This document shows positions 18,488 through 27,128 of a stretch of 64,000 bases of DNA, in pieces. The stretch comes from Actinomyces oricola (lineage in GTDB: Bacteria; Actinomycetota; Actinomycetes; Actinomycetales; Actinomycetaceae). The translations under genes were made by a program, and so were the position numbers. Numbering within the stretch: the stretch's first letter is position 1; every line of letters begins with the position of its first letter. A model generated the notes under the pieces. That model was not told the DNA's origin, did no database searches, and worked only from the letters and a program-made list of their open reading frames with translations. The stretch lies in NCBI RefSeq assembly GCF_004104015.1, contig NZ_RYFV01000009.1, forward strand, positions 1-64,000, read 5' to 3'.

Positions 18488-19675
18488 ATGGCCCTGGACT
18501 TCGCCCGCTCCCAACGTTCCACCATTGGAGTGGAGTGGGAGCTCCAAATCCTGGACCCCGCCGGGGACCTGTCCCCCGTGGCCCCGCAGCTTCTCCAGGA
18601 GGTGGAGCATCGAGCGCCGGGAAACGGCCTCATCCACCAGGAGATGTTGCGCAACACCATTGAGTTGGTCTCACGCAAGCGCACCACCGTGGCCGGCTGT
18701 GCGCAGGATCTTCAGGAGGCCCTCGACCTTCTGGCCCCGGTCCTGGCTGAACACGGGGTGGAACTGGCCGGCGCCGGCTCCCACCCCTTCGCCGAGCCCG
18801 GCGCCCAGGCCGTCTCCGAGACTGAGCGCTATAGCGAGCTCGTCGAGCGCACCCAGTACTGGGGCCGCCAGATGCTCATCTTCGGCACCCACGTGCACGT
18901 GGGGGTGGAGGACCGGGCCAAGGTTGTGCCGATCATGCGGCACCTGGCCACCTATCTGGGGCATATCCAGTCCCTGTCCGCCTCCTCCCCCTTCTGGGAC
19001 GGTCTGGACACCGGTTTTGCCGACAACCGGGCCATGATGTTCCAGCAGTTGCCCAATGCGGGCCTGCCTGAGCCCTTCACCAACCTGGCCGAGTTGGAGG
19101 AGCTGGTGGCGGGCCTGACCCGCGTGGGCGCTATTGGCGACATTAGTGAGCTGCGCTGGGATCTGCGGCCCGCCCCGCGCCTGGGCACGGTGGAGGTCCG
19201 CGTCTGTGACGCGGCCTCCAATATGCTCGAGTTGCGGGCGGTGGCGGCCCTCATCCACTGCCTGGTCGAAGACGCCTCCCGGGCCCTGGACGCCGGCGAC
19301 CTCCCGAAGGTGCTCCCCCACCATTTCGTGACCGCCAACAAGTGGCGTTCGGCGCGCTACGGCATGGACGCCGTTCTCATCGAGGACGCTCGCGGGCGTC
19401 AGGAGCCGGTGCGCCTGCGCCTGCCGGCGCTCGTGGCTCGCCTGGAGCCGGTGGCCGCCGACCTGGGGTGCGCCGGCGACCTGGACGCCATTGTCGGGAT
19501 CCTCGCCGGGGGCGTGGGCTACGAGCGTCAGCGGGCGGTCGCCCAGCGCACCGGCAGCCTGGACGCCGTCGTGGCCCACCTGCGCTCCGAGATGGGTGCC
19601 GGTCGTCCCCTGGACCCGGGGGGAACCCCGCGCCTGGATGCGGTTCACGCGCCGGTGTCGGGCAATCGCGGCTGA
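18488..19675 (+). CDS. YbdK-family carboxylate-amine ligase (GCS2 type)
   Basis: 395 aa, usual length for the family. It is related to glutamate-cysteine ligase: N-terminal STIGVEWELQILDPAGDLSP with the first metal-binding glutamates, the HVHVGVEDRAK strand (FGTHVHVGVE), then EVRVCDAASNMLELRAV carrying further active-site acids. Family members make gamma-glutamyl amides such as gamma-glutamylcysteine in vitro; in vivo roles are poorly defined. Only 2 nt separate it from the amidotransferase stop, so co-translation is likely. Convergent with uppS. Confidence 0.85.
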   Translation: MALDFARSQRSTIGVEWELQILDPAGDLSPVAPQLLQEVEHRAPGNGLIHQEMLRNTIELVSRKRTTVAGCAQDLQEALDLLAPVLAEHGVELAGAGSHPFAEPGAQAVSETERYSELVERTQYWGRQMLIFGTHVHVGVEDRAKVVPIMRHLATYLGHIQSLSASSPFWDGLDTGFADNRAMMFQQLPNAGLPEPFTNLAELEELVAGLTRVGAIGDISELRWDLRPAPRLGTVEVRVCDAASNMLELRAVAALIHCLVEDASRALDAGDLPKVLPHHFVTANKWRSARYGMDAVLIEDARGRQEPVRLRLPALVARLEPVAADLGCAGDLDAIVGILAGGVGYERQRAVAQRTGSLDAVVAHLRSEMGAGRPLDPGGTPRLDAVHAPVSGNRG

Positions 19676-19718
19676 GGGCGGCGCTCCCCCCGGGCGCCGG
19701 CGTTGAGCGTGGAGGCGG

Positions 19719-20528
19719 TCACCGGGTGCCGGTGACCGCGTCCACGGCGTTCCCGAAACGGCGCTCACGCCCGGCATAGGCCTGGCAGGCGCGCCACAGC
19801 TCGCAGCGGTCGAAATCGGGCCAGGCCAGGTCGGAGAAGTAGAGTTCGGCGTAGGCCGAGGACCACATGAGGAAATTGGAGGTGCGCTGCTCCCCCCCGG
19901 TGCGGATGAACAGGTCGACCTCACGCATCCGCGGGGAGTACAGGTAACGACTAATGGTCTTCTCGGTAATGGAGGAGGGCTTGAGCCGTCCTGCGGCGAC
20001 GTCCTCGGCCATGGCGCGGGCGGCGTCGGCGATCTCCGCACGCCCCCCGTAGTTCAAGCACATATTGAGCACGGTGCCGGTGTTGCCCGCGGTAATGCGC
20101 TCGGCCCGGCGGACCTCGGAGAGCACCGACTTCCACAGGCGCGGCTCGCGACCCACCCAGCGCACCTGGACGCCCCAGCGGTGCAGGTCGTCGGTCTGGG
20201 CGCGCAGGACGGTGCGGGTGAAGCCCATGAGGAAGCGGACCTCCGCCGGTGAGCGCTTCCAGTTCTCAGTGGAGAAGGCGTAGACGCTCAACTCGGGGAT
20301 GGCCAGTTCCACGGCCCCGGCAATGACGTCCATCATGGTGGACTCCCCCACCCGGTGGCCCTCGGTGCGCGGCAGGCCCCGCTGGTTGGCCCAGCGGCCG
20401 TTGCCGTCCATAACAATGGCGACATGTGCCGGGCGCGCCCCGGCGTCCAGCACCGGCGGGGTCAGGCCTTCGCGGTGCAGGGGGACCGGTGCGGGCGCCT
20501 GACCGGGATCGGGCGGGAGTGGTGTCAT
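19719..20528 (-). CDS. uppS: isoprenyl transferase (undecaprenyl/decaprenyl diphosphate synthase)
   Basis: 269 aa from ATG 20528, one base after the recO stop. A cis-prenyltransferase that elongates an allylic diphosphate with isopentenyl diphosphate to make the cell-wall lipid carrier precursor. The signature IVMDGNGRWANQRGLPRTEG contains the catalytic Asp; YAFSTENWKRS, and the C-terminal DLFIRTGGEQRTSNFLMWSS with WPDFDR are also conserved. Coupled to recO, a common actinobacterial arrangement. Confidence 0.95.
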   Translation of the reverse strand: MTPLPPDPGQAPAPVPLHREGLTPPVLDAGARPAHVAIVMDGNGRWANQRGLPRTEGHRVGESTMMDVIAGAVELAIPELSVYAFSTENWKRSPAEVRFLMGFTRTVLRAQTDDLHRWGVQVRWVGREPRLWKSVLSEVRRAERITAGNTGTVLNMCLNYGGRAEIADAARAMAEDVAAGRLKPSSITEKTISRYLYSPRMREVDLFIRTGGEQRTSNFLMWSSAYAELYFSDLAWPDFDRCELWRACQAYAGRERRFGNAVDAVTGTR

Positions 20529-20529
20529 G

Positions 20530-21279
20530 TCAGGCCCTTTCGACGAGCGAGAGCGAGCGAAGGCGGCGCTCCAGGTGCCAGGTGAGGTAGGCCGAGACGA
20601 GCCCGGAGGCTTGGGCGCGCTCACGCCCGGTTGAGACGCGCGCCACGGACCAGTCGCCGGAGAGCAGGGCGCCGAGCAGGACCATAGCGCCCTGATCCGC
20701 CTCCACCGCGCCGGCCGGCCGGCAGGTGGCGCACACGGCGCCACCGGCCTGGATGTGGAAGGCCGCGTGGGGCCCGGGCGCTCCACAGCGGGCGCAGTCG
20801 TAGCACGACGGCGCCCACCCGGCCAGGGCCAGGGCGCGCAGCAGGTAGGAGTCCAGAATGAGACCGGGCGCGTAGCGGCGCCGGGCCAGGGCGGCCAGGG
20901 CGCCGGCCAGCAGCAGGTACTGCTGGGGGGAGCCCTCGGTGCCCAGGTCGCCGTCGTCTTCGGTGAGGCGCTCAGCGGTCTCCACCATGGTCGAGGCGCA
21001 GGTGAAGGCCGAGTAATCGGCGCAGATGGCCCCGCCGAAGGGGTCAATGGTCTCCACCTGGGTGACGGTGTCCAGGCTGCGCCCGGCGTGGAGTTGGACG
21101 TCAATCATGGAGAAGGGCTCCAGGCGGGCTCCGAAGCGCGAGGAGGTGCGCCGCACCCCCTTGGCCACGGCGCGCACCTGCCCGTGGGCCCGGGTGAGCA
21201 GCACAATGATCCGGTCCGCCTCACCGAGCCGGTAGGTGCGCAGGACTACGGCCTCGTCACGGTAGAGCCTGCTGGTCAC
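20530..21279 (-). CDS. recO: DNA repair protein RecO
   Basis: 249 aa. N-terminal OB-fold: [20 protein letters not shown]; the C-terminal helical domain carries a Cys cluster ([11 protein letters not shown] then [10 protein letters not shown]) for a structural zinc. RecO binds ssDNA and with RecR loads RecA. GTG 21279 is preferred over an upstream ATG because CACAAT (21287-21292) lies 7 nt before it and homologues begin here. uppS follows after one base. Confidence 0.93.
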   Translation of the reverse strand: MTSRLYRDEAVVLRTYRLGEADRIIVLLTRAHGQVRAVAKGVRRTSSRFGARLEPFSMIDVQLHAGRSLDTVTQVETIDPFGGAICADYSAFTCASTMVETAERLTEDDGDLGTEGSPQQYLLLAGALAALARRRYAPGLILDSYLLRALALAGWAPSCYDCARCGAPGPHAAFHIQAGGAVCATCRPAGAVEADQGAMVLLGALLSGDWSVARVSTGRERAQASGLVSAYLTWHLERRLRSLSLVERA

Positions 21280-21385
21280 GTCGCCGATTGTGACATGCCC
21301 GGGGGCAACTGGCACGTCGCCGCCCCCGGCATTGGTTGACGCCCGCCTGCCCGCCCGGTGACGGCGGCGGAGCAGGAGGGGCGCC

Positions 21386-23164
21386 TCACCTCAGGGCGCG
21401 GTTGACCGCTGAGATCACGGCCTTGAAGGAGGCCGTGGCAATGGAGGGGTCAATGCCCACGCCCCACAGGACCTGGCCGCCCATCTCGCACTCCACGTAG
21501 GAGGCGGCGCGGGCGTCACGGCCCTCGCTCAGGGCGTGCTCGGCATAGTCCAGGATGCGCACATTGACGCCGGTGTCCTCCAGGGCGGCCACGAAGGCGT
21601 CCAGGGGGCCATTGCCGGCGGCGGTCAGGAGCTTCTTCTCGCCATTGTCCAGGAGGGTGACGGTGAGCACGGAGTCCTCACCATGAGTGCTGGTCAGGGT
21701 GGCCGCCTGGAGCTCGAAGCGACCCCAGGGGGCGATCTCGGCCTCGGGGACGGAGGCGGCGGGCAGGTACTCGTCGGAGAAGATCGACCACAGGCGGGCG
21801 CCGTCGACCTCACCGCCATAGGTGTCGGTGTGGCGCTGGACAATGCGGGAGAACTCGATCTGGAGGCGGCGCGGCAGGTCGAGGTTGCGCATGGTCTTGA
21901 GCAGATAAGCCACCCCGCCCTTGCCGGACTGGGAGTTGACGCGCACCACGGCCTCGTAGGAGCGGCCCACGTCGTGGGGGTCAATGGGGAGGTAGGGCAT
22001 GGACCAGGGCACGGCCAGTTCAGCGGCCTCCGAATCCAGGCCCTCGGCCTTCTTGGCCTCAACTTCGGCGGCCCGGGCGGTGAAGCCCTTCTTAATGGCG
22101 TCCTGGTGGGACCCGGAGAACGAGGTGTAGACGAGTTCGCCCACGTAGGGGGTGCGCGGGGGGACGTCCATCTGAGTGGAGCGCTCGACAATGCGGCGCA
22201 CCTGGTCGATGTCGGAGATATTGAGCATGGGGTCCACGCCCTGGCTGAAAAGGTTGAGCGCCAGGGTGACCAGGTCGACGTTGCCGGTGCGCTCGCCGTG
22301 GCCGAACAGGCAGCCCTCGACGCGCTCGCCCCCGGCCAGCAGGCCGAGTTCGGCAGCGGCGACGCCGGAGCCGCGGTCGTTGTGGTTGTGCAGGGACAGG
22401 CACACGTGCTCGCGGTGGGGCAGATTGCGGCTCATCCACTCGATCTGGTCGGCGTAAACGTTGGGGGTGGCCCGCTCCACGGTGGCGGGCAGGTTGAGGA
22501 TGATCTCGCGGTCCTCGTCGGGCTGCCACACGCCCATGACGGCCCGGCAAACCTCCAGGGAGTACTCGCGCTCGGTATCCACGAAGATCTCCGGGGAGTA
22601 CTCGAAGCCGAAGATGGTGTCCTCGGTGAGAACCTTTTCGGCCCGGGCCATGATCATGCGGGTGCCGTCCACCGCCAGCTCACGAATGTCGTCCTTGCCC
22701 ATGCGGAAGACAATGTCGCGGAACAGGGGGGCCAGGGCGTTGTAGAGGTGGACGGTGGCCCGGGGCATGCCCACCACCGCGTCCAGGGTGCGGTCAATGA
22801 GCTCGGAGCGGGACTGGGTGAGCACGGAGATGGTGACGTCCTCGGGGATGGCGTCGTCATCGACCAGGGAGCGCACGAAGTCGTAGTCGGTCTGGGAGGC
22901 GGCTGGAAAGCCGACCTCAATCTCCTTGAAGCCCATGGATACCAGCAGATCGAAGATGGCGCGCTTGGCAGTCGGGTCCATGGGCTCGATCAGGGACTGG
23001 TTGCCGTCGCGCAGGTCGGTGGACAGCCAGCGGGGCGCCTGAGTGATCCGCTTGGAGGGCCAGGTGCGGTCTGGAAGATCTGTGGCGACGGTGTCAATGA
23101 AGGGGACGTATTTGCCGAAGGGCATGCCGGAGGGCTGCTGGGGGGCGGGGCGGGCGGTGCGCAT
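21386..23164 (-). CDS. leuA: 2-isopropylmalate synthase
   Basis: 592 aa from ATG 23164 with Shine-Dalgarno AGGAG. It condenses acetyl-CoA with 2-oxoisovalerate, the first committed step of leucine synthesis. The TIM-barrel part has [18 protein letters not shown] (metal-binding Asp in LRDGNQ) and [11 protein letters not shown] (metal-binding His pair). A linker follows, then the C-terminal regulatory LeuA dimer domain that binds leucine (about 450-592), as in the long mycobacterial enzyme. A leucine-codon leader peptide lies upstream at 23275-23334, so both feedback inhibition and attenuation are expected. Confidence 0.95.
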   Translation of the reverse strand: MRTARPAPQQPSGMPFGKYVPFIDTVATDLPDRTWPSKRITQAPRWLSTDLRDGNQSLIEPMDPTAKRAIFDLLVSMGFKEIEVGFPAASQTDYDFVRSLVDDDAIPEDVTISVLTQSRSELIDRTLDAVVGMPRATVHLYNALAPLFRDIVFRMGKDDIRELAVDGTRMIMARAEKVLTEDTIFGFEYSPEIFVDTEREYSLEVCRAVMGVWQPDEDREIILNLPATVERATPNVYADQIEWMSRNLPHREHVCLSLHNHNDRGSGVAAAELGLLAGGERVEGCLFGHGERTGNVDLVTLALNLFSQGVDPMLNISDIDQVRRIVERSTQMDVPPRTPYVGELVYTSFSGSHQDAIKKGFTARAAEVEAKKAEGLDSEAAELAVPWSMPYLPIDPHDVGRSYEAVVRVNSQSGKGGVAYLLKTMRNLDLPRRLQIEFSRIVQRHTDTYGGEVDGARLWSIFSDEYLPAASVPEAEIAPWGRFELQAATLTSTHGEDSVLTVTLLDNGEKKLLTAAGNGPLDAFVAALEDTGVNVRILDYAEHALSEGRDARAASYVECEMGGQVLWGVGIDPSIATASFKAVISAVNRALR

Positions 23165-23274
23165 GGTTTCTCCTGGGTGATGGTGGTCGCTCGGGCCCGG
23201 CGGGGCGCTCATCGCCGCGCTCAGTGCCCGGTGGCTGGCAACGCGAATGAGCCGCGGTCGGGGTGCCGGCCTGG

Positions 23275-23334
23275 TCAGGCCCCGCCGCGGCGGCTAAGCA
23301 GGAGGCTCGCCTCTGGGCGCGTGGTCGCTCGCAC
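23275..23334 (-). CDS. leuL: leu operon leader peptide (attenuator)
   Basis: 19-codon frame VRATTRPEASLLLSRRGGA with three consecutive leucine codons (CTC CTG CTT), ending TGA 110 bp before leuA. A -10 box TAACGT (23342-23347) sits 7 nt before the GTG start, the same leaderless architecture as neighbouring genes. Consecutive cognate codons followed by a GC-rich, hairpin-capable spacer fit ribosome-mediated attenuation as described for actinobacterial leuA. The peptide itself need have no function. Confidence 0.72.
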   Translation of the reverse strand: MRATTRPEASLLLSRRGGA

Positions 23335-23341
23335 GTGCGTG

Positions 23342-23347
23342 ACGTTA
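23342..23347 (-). promoter_or_regulatory. -10 hexamer TAACGT of the leuL-leuA transcript
   Basis: TAACGT on the minus strand, 7 nt before the leader-peptide GTG at 23334. Confidence 0.55.
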
Positions 23348-23465
23348 CCGCACAACGCCCCGCGCGTCAGATCGTGCCGCTGTGCGGACCCCGCGCCGGC
23401 GAGGACAGGGGTCGCCCCGTTCCCCGCCCCGACACGCGGCAGAAGTAGCGAACAACCCTGACAAC

Positions 23466-23485
23466 ATGTAGCATATCTACTACAT
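23466..23485 (+). promoter_or_regulatory. inverted repeat / promoter before the ABC exporter operon
   Basis: ATGTAG (23466-23471) and CTACAT (23480-23485) form a 6-8-6 inverted repeat, with GTAG/CTAC also nested inside. The -10-like TAGCAT (23469-23474) is embedded, so a repressor bound here would block the ABC operon. A candidate regulator is the small XRE protein encoded third in the operon; this link is inference. Confidence 0.5.
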
Positions 23486-23515
23486 TCAATGGCAGAACCA
23501 CTAAGGAGGTTCCTG

Positions 23516-24367
23516 TTGCCCCCGATCATTACCACCGAGAACCTTGAGTTCTCCTACGGGGTGGCGCCGGTCCTGCGCGACCTCAGCCTGTCGATCGAGG
23601 CGGGTGAGATCGTCTGCCTGCTGGGACCCAATGGGGTGGGCAAGACGACCCTCGTGGAGAACCTGCTCGGCTCGCTCACACCCGCCTCCGGACGGGTCCG
23701 GGTCCTGGGCACCGACCCGCGCAACGCCCCGGCCGCCTTCTGGGCGCGCGTGGGACTGGTTCAGCAGAATTGGACCGACCACGCCAAGTGGCGCGTCATT
23801 GATCAGCTGGAGTGGATCCGCGCCATACAGCTCACCGCCGCCCCCAGCGCCCTCACCGTCGCCGAAGTCCTCGACGCCGTCGGACTGGCCGACAAGGCGA
23901 CTTCGCGCCTCTCCCGGCTCTCGGGCGGCCAGCGGCGCGCCATTGACTTCGCCGCCGCCCTCATCGCCCGCCCCGAGATCCTCATCCTCGACGAGCCGAC
24001 CACGGGTCTGGACCCCGTTTCCAAGGCCCGCCTGCACGACCTCATCCTTGAGCGCGTCGATGAGGAGGCGACTGTTCTCATGACCACCCACGACCTGGCC
24101 GAGGCCGAGCAGATCGCCTCCCGGGTGCTCATTATGAGCCAGGGGCGTATTGTCGCCGACGGCACCGTCACCGAGCTGCGGGAGAGACTGACCCACGACG
24201 CCGAGGTCACCTGGACCCAGGACGGCGAGCGCCATGTCCACTCCACCCCCGCCCCGGAGCGCTTCCTCCTCCAACTCGACCTGGGGTCCATCACGAACCT
24301 CACGGTCACCCGGCCGACCCTGGAGGAGACCTACCTCGCCCTGGTCAAGAAGGAGCAGCAGCCATGA
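23516..24367 (+). CDS. ABC exporter ATP-binding protein
   Basis: 283 aa if it starts at TTG 23516, which has an ideal AAGGAGG 6 nt upstream; ATG 23489 is an alternative. Walker A GPNGVGKTTLV, signature LSGGQRRAIDFA, Walker B EILILDEPTTGLD, H-loop TTHDLAEAE. The subfamily is the ABC-2 (CcmA/DrrA-like) exporter ATPases. Its stop overlaps the permease start. Substrate unknown; the operon ends with a small HTH protein. Confidence 0.88.
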   Translation: MPPIITTENLEFSYGVAPVLRDLSLSIEAGEIVCLLGPNGVGKTTLVENLLGSLTPASGRVRVLGTDPRNAPAAFWARVGLVQQNWTDHAKWRVIDQLEWIRAIQLTAAPSALTVAEVLDAVGLADKATSRLSRLSGGQRRAIDFAAALIARPEILILDEPTTGLDPVSKARLHDLILERVDEEATVLMTTHDLAEAEQIASRVLIMSQGRIVADGTVTELRERLTHDAEVTWTQDGERHVHSTPAPERFLLQLDLGSITNLTVTRPTLEETYLALVKKEQQP

Positions 24368-25203
24368 GCCCCCGCATCGTACTCGCCATCCTACGGGCGG
24401 CCCTGCGCCAGGCCGCTGCCGACCTGCGCCCCATCATTGCCGGCGCCGGCGCCTTCTCCGTCCTCGCCTGCGTCGCGGGCTTCGTCGCCGTGGGCCGGTT
24501 CTACCAGGGCGTGGTCGGGGCGAGCACGGCCTTCGGCGCCATGCTCGCCGCCAGCGCCGTGGGCGCAATGGGCTCCTTCATCGTCCTGCAGATCGCCAGC
24601 GAGGCCTATACCGACCGCATTGGCGGCGCCCTGCTGCGGGTGCGGATCCTCCCCCACGGCCCGCTGACCTGGATGCTGGGCAAGCTCCTGTCCTCGGTGG
24701 CTCACAGCATCCTCATCCAAGGGTCCATCCTCGTCGGCGCCGCCCTCCTTATCGATTCGCTGCCGCTGTCCGCCGCCCAGGCCCTCGCCTGCCTGCCCCT
24801 CATCGTCTTAACGGCCGTCGCCTCCGCTCCCCTGGGGTTCCTGGCCGGGGCCGCCTCCCGGGGCATGTACTCGGCACTATGCTCCTACCTCGTCATCCTG
24901 GTCGTGGTGGGCACTTCCGGATTCCTCTACCCGCTGCCGGCCATGCCCGGCTGGGTGCAGGCCATCCACCAGGTTCTGCCCGCCTACTGGTCGGGGCATC
25001 TGAGCCGGTGGGCGCTGGTCGGCGATCCCTCCTGGGAGGTCGGCGGCGCCTTCCACCCGGTGCTGGCCATCGGGGTGCTGCTGGCGTGGATTATCGGCGG
25101 CCTGGCCTGCGCGCCTCTCATTGTGCGCCACTCCTTCCGCCGGGAGACCATTGGCAGCCTGGCCCGCGTCCAGTCCGTGATCCGATCCCAGACCGGTCTG
25201 TGA
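24364..25203 (+). CDS. ABC-2 type transporter permease
   Basis: 279 aa with about six membrane helices (first around AGAGAFSVLACVAGFVAVG; later YLVILVVVGTSGFLYPLPA). ABC-2 permeases show the conserved LYPLPAMPGWVQAIHQVLPA segment before the last helices, seen here. ATGA overlap with the ATPase gene indicates a coupled exporter pair. Confidence 0.85.
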   Translation: MSPRIVLAILRAALRQAAADLRPIIAGAGAFSVLACVAGFVAVGRFYQGVVGASTAFGAMLAASAVGAMGSFIVLQIASEAYTDRIGGALLRVRILPHGPLTWMLGKLLSSVAHSILIQGSILVGAALLIDSLPLSAAQALACLPLIVLTAVASAPLGFLAGAASRGMYSALCSYLVILVVVGTSGFLYPLPAMPGWVQAIHQVLPAYWSGHLSRWALVGDPSWEVGGAFHPVLAIGVLLAWIIGGLACAPLIVRHSFRRETIGSLARVQSVIRSQTGL

Positions 25204-25204
25204 C

Positions 25205-25429
25205 ATGGCCGAGGAGAGCGTCCACAATCGGATCGCCGTCCTGCGCGCCGACCGCAGGGTCTCCCGCCGCGAGCTGGCCGAGGCCCTGGGCGTGCACTAC
25301 CAGACCATCGGCTACCTGGAGCGCGGCGAGTACGCCCCCTCCCTCCACCTGGCCCTGCGCATCGCCCGCTACTTCGAGGTGCCCGTGGAGTCGGTGTTCT
25401 CCTTGGAGGAGTTCCCGCGCCTGACCTGA
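25205..25429 (+). CDS. small XRE-family helix-turn-helix regulator (YozG-like)
   Basis: 74 aa, essentially one HTH domain: RVSRRELAEALGVHYQTIGY forms helices 2-3, then LERGEYAPSLHLALRIARYF. Single-domain XRE proteins of this type sit beside ABC-2 exporters and membrane proteins in many Gram-positives. It begins one base after the permease stop. Its last 61 bp overlap the 3' end of the convergent acyltransferase frame. Confidence 0.85.
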   Translation: MAEESVHNRIAVLRADRRVSRRELAEALGVHYQTIGYLERGEYAPSLHLALRIARYFEVPVESVFSLEEFPRLT

Positions 25430-26592
25430 CCGGCTCGCCCGGCCCCCCGGATTCGCCCCGGTCCGGGCAGGTCGGCGGGACCGGCCCGCCGACCTGCCCG
25501 GACCGGGGCCTGGGCCAGGTGCGCGTTGCCCCAGTGGCGCAGACGCCGTTCAATGGGGTGCTCAATGAAGCGGTAGAGGGTCCAGGCGGTGGCCAGGGCG
25601 AGGGCGAAGACCGGCGGGTACCACAGGAGATTGCCGACGGCCTCAGGCTGAAGCCCGATGGCGCCGCGCACCGTGTACATGACGGTGGCGTGCACAAGGT
25701 AGAAGGCGAAAGACCACGTCCCCAGAGTCACCAGAACTCGGTGGCGCAGCCAGGAGGGCCTTTGGGCAAGGTCGTTATTGGCGACCCCCAGAATGGTCAG
25801 CGCCGACAGGAGGGCCAGGACCTGCAGCTCCAGGTACTTGACCCACGTGGACCACGGATCGGTCCACCCGTAGTGGCGGGAGAGCACGGACCAGGTAATA
25901 AAGGCGGCAATGGTGAGGTACCCCATCCAGGGACGGACCCACCTGCCGACACCGAGTTGGACCAGGCGGGCCACCACCATGCCCAGGGCGAACTCCCCGA
26001 GGCGGGCCACGGGGCTGGGCAGGGCGGCCAGGGGACTTGAGGCGTCATGGATGACGACAATGCGCTGGGCCAGAACGACGGCGATCACGGCCCCCAGGGC
26101 GAGCAGCGCCCCGCGTCGCATAATCCGCCCCAGGACACGGTTCAGCCACGGATGAAGGGCGTAGAAGAAGGCCTCCACGCCCAGGGTCCAGGCGGCCGGG
26201 TTGCCGGAGAGCAGGATGGTCGGAGTAGTGGACCAGCTCTGAAGCAGCACCGCGGACAACAGCAGTGGCGCCAGGGCCAAGGGCTTGACCCAAGGATGGT
26301 TGGGGTCCGGTGCCGTGGAGTAGAACACGGGGATCGCCAGGAGCAGAGCGGCAATGTGGGCCGGGTAGATGCGGGCGAAGCGCCGCCAGTAGAAGTTGGC
26401 GACCGTTGTGCCCGAAACGCCGGCGGACCAGGTGAGCACGAAACCGGAGAGCACGAAGAAGAAGGCGACGCCGTGGTTGCCCAAGCGCGCCACGTCCTTC
26501 AGGCCGGGTACCGGCGCGAAGACCTTCATGTGGTAGCAGAAGACGGCGAAGGCGGCCCACCAGCGCAGGCCCGTCAACGAGTCTAGGCGCAT
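25369..26592 (-). CDS. acyltransferase-3 family membrane protein
   Basis: 407 aa with about ten membrane helices. LTGLRWWAAFAVFCYHMK at the N-terminus carries the R-x10-H motif of acyltransferase-3 O-acetylases, and NHGVAFFFVLSGFVLTWSAG the next conserved block. Such proteins O-acylate surface polysaccharides, lipids or antibiotics. A TAGCTG box 6 nt before the ATG is a weak leaderless promoter. The last 20 codons (basic, then NSSKENTDSTGTSK) overlap the XRE gene on the other strand. Confidence 0.85.
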   Translation of the reverse strand: MRLDSLTGLRWWAAFAVFCYHMKVFAPVPGLKDVARLGNHGVAFFFVLSGFVLTWSAGVSGTTVANFYWRRFARIYPAHIAALLLAIPVFYSTAPDPNHPWVKPLALAPLLLSAVLLQSWSTTPTILLSGNPAAWTLGVEAFFYALHPWLNRVLGRIMRRGALLALGAVIAVVLAQRIVVIHDASSPLAALPSPVARLGEFALGMVVARLVQLGVGRWVRPWMGYLTIAAFITWSVLSRHYGWTDPWSTWVKYLELQVLALLSALTILGVANNDLAQRPSWLRHRVLVTLGTWSFAFYLVHATVMYTVRGAIGLQPEAVGNLLWYPPVFALALATAWTLYRFIEHPIERRLRHWGNAHLAQAPVRAGRRAGPADLPGPGRIRGAGRAGQVRRGNSSKENTDSTGTSK

Positions 26593-27128
26593 AGCGTCCA
26601 GCTAACGGGAGACGCTGTGGCAGGCACCGCGGCGAAACAAGTGGGGAGACGTGCGGGGGGAACAGTCACTCTTCACAGATTACAGCCCGGCGCGGGGACG
26701 CCCGACCGCGCTGCCGGCGCCCCGGGAGACGTGGTCGGCACAGCCGTGGCACACCACACCTTGACATGTGCCATGCGCCACATTTAGCGTGAGTCACTGT
26801 CGTCCCTGTCCACAAGACGGCGTCGACCCCTGCATCGGCCCGTGCATCCCACCCGCCGAGCACCCCGGTGCGGCCCACCGAGCCGGCACCTGCGCCCAAC
26901 ACCGCTGCGACAACCCCTACCGGTCGCCGAAGCGGCATTGACGGCCGATTCGGCCGCACCGCGAGTCCCCATGGCCGCACGCGGCACTGCACGGCACCGC
27001 GGTGCCCACCATGAGTCCTATTGGGCCTCTACCGCTGACAGCCCGCCCCTCCACCGCCCTCCCCACCACTTGGCATGCTCCGCAACGGCGCGAGCACGCC
27101 GCTTACTCCACCGCAGGAAGTACCCACC
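26593..27128. other. 536-bp intergenic region with a regulated-looking promoter
   Basis: No coding frame here resembles a protein. It contains the acyltransferase promoter on the minus side, a sigma70-like promoter at 26761-26790 with overlapping inverted repeats, and then about 340 bases of GC-rich sequence before the sugar transporter gene, which would be an unusually long 5' leader. Confidence 0.5.
26747..26790 (+). promoter_or_regulatory. sigma70-like promoter with operator-like inverted repeats
   Basis: TTGACA (26761-26766), an 18-bp spacer, then TAGCGT (26785-26790). TGGCACA (26747-26753) and TGTGCCA (26767-26773) form an inverted repeat straddling the -35, and ATGTG/CACAT (26766-26770, 26779-26783) another in the spacer. 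Likely drives the transporter at 27129 under control of an unidentified regulator. Confidence 0.55.

Noticed and set aside
21536-23461. 641-codon plus-strand open frame opposite leuA
   Set aside because: Mirror of leuA codon structure (Gly/Val/His-rich), no motif; leuA on the other strand is unambiguous.
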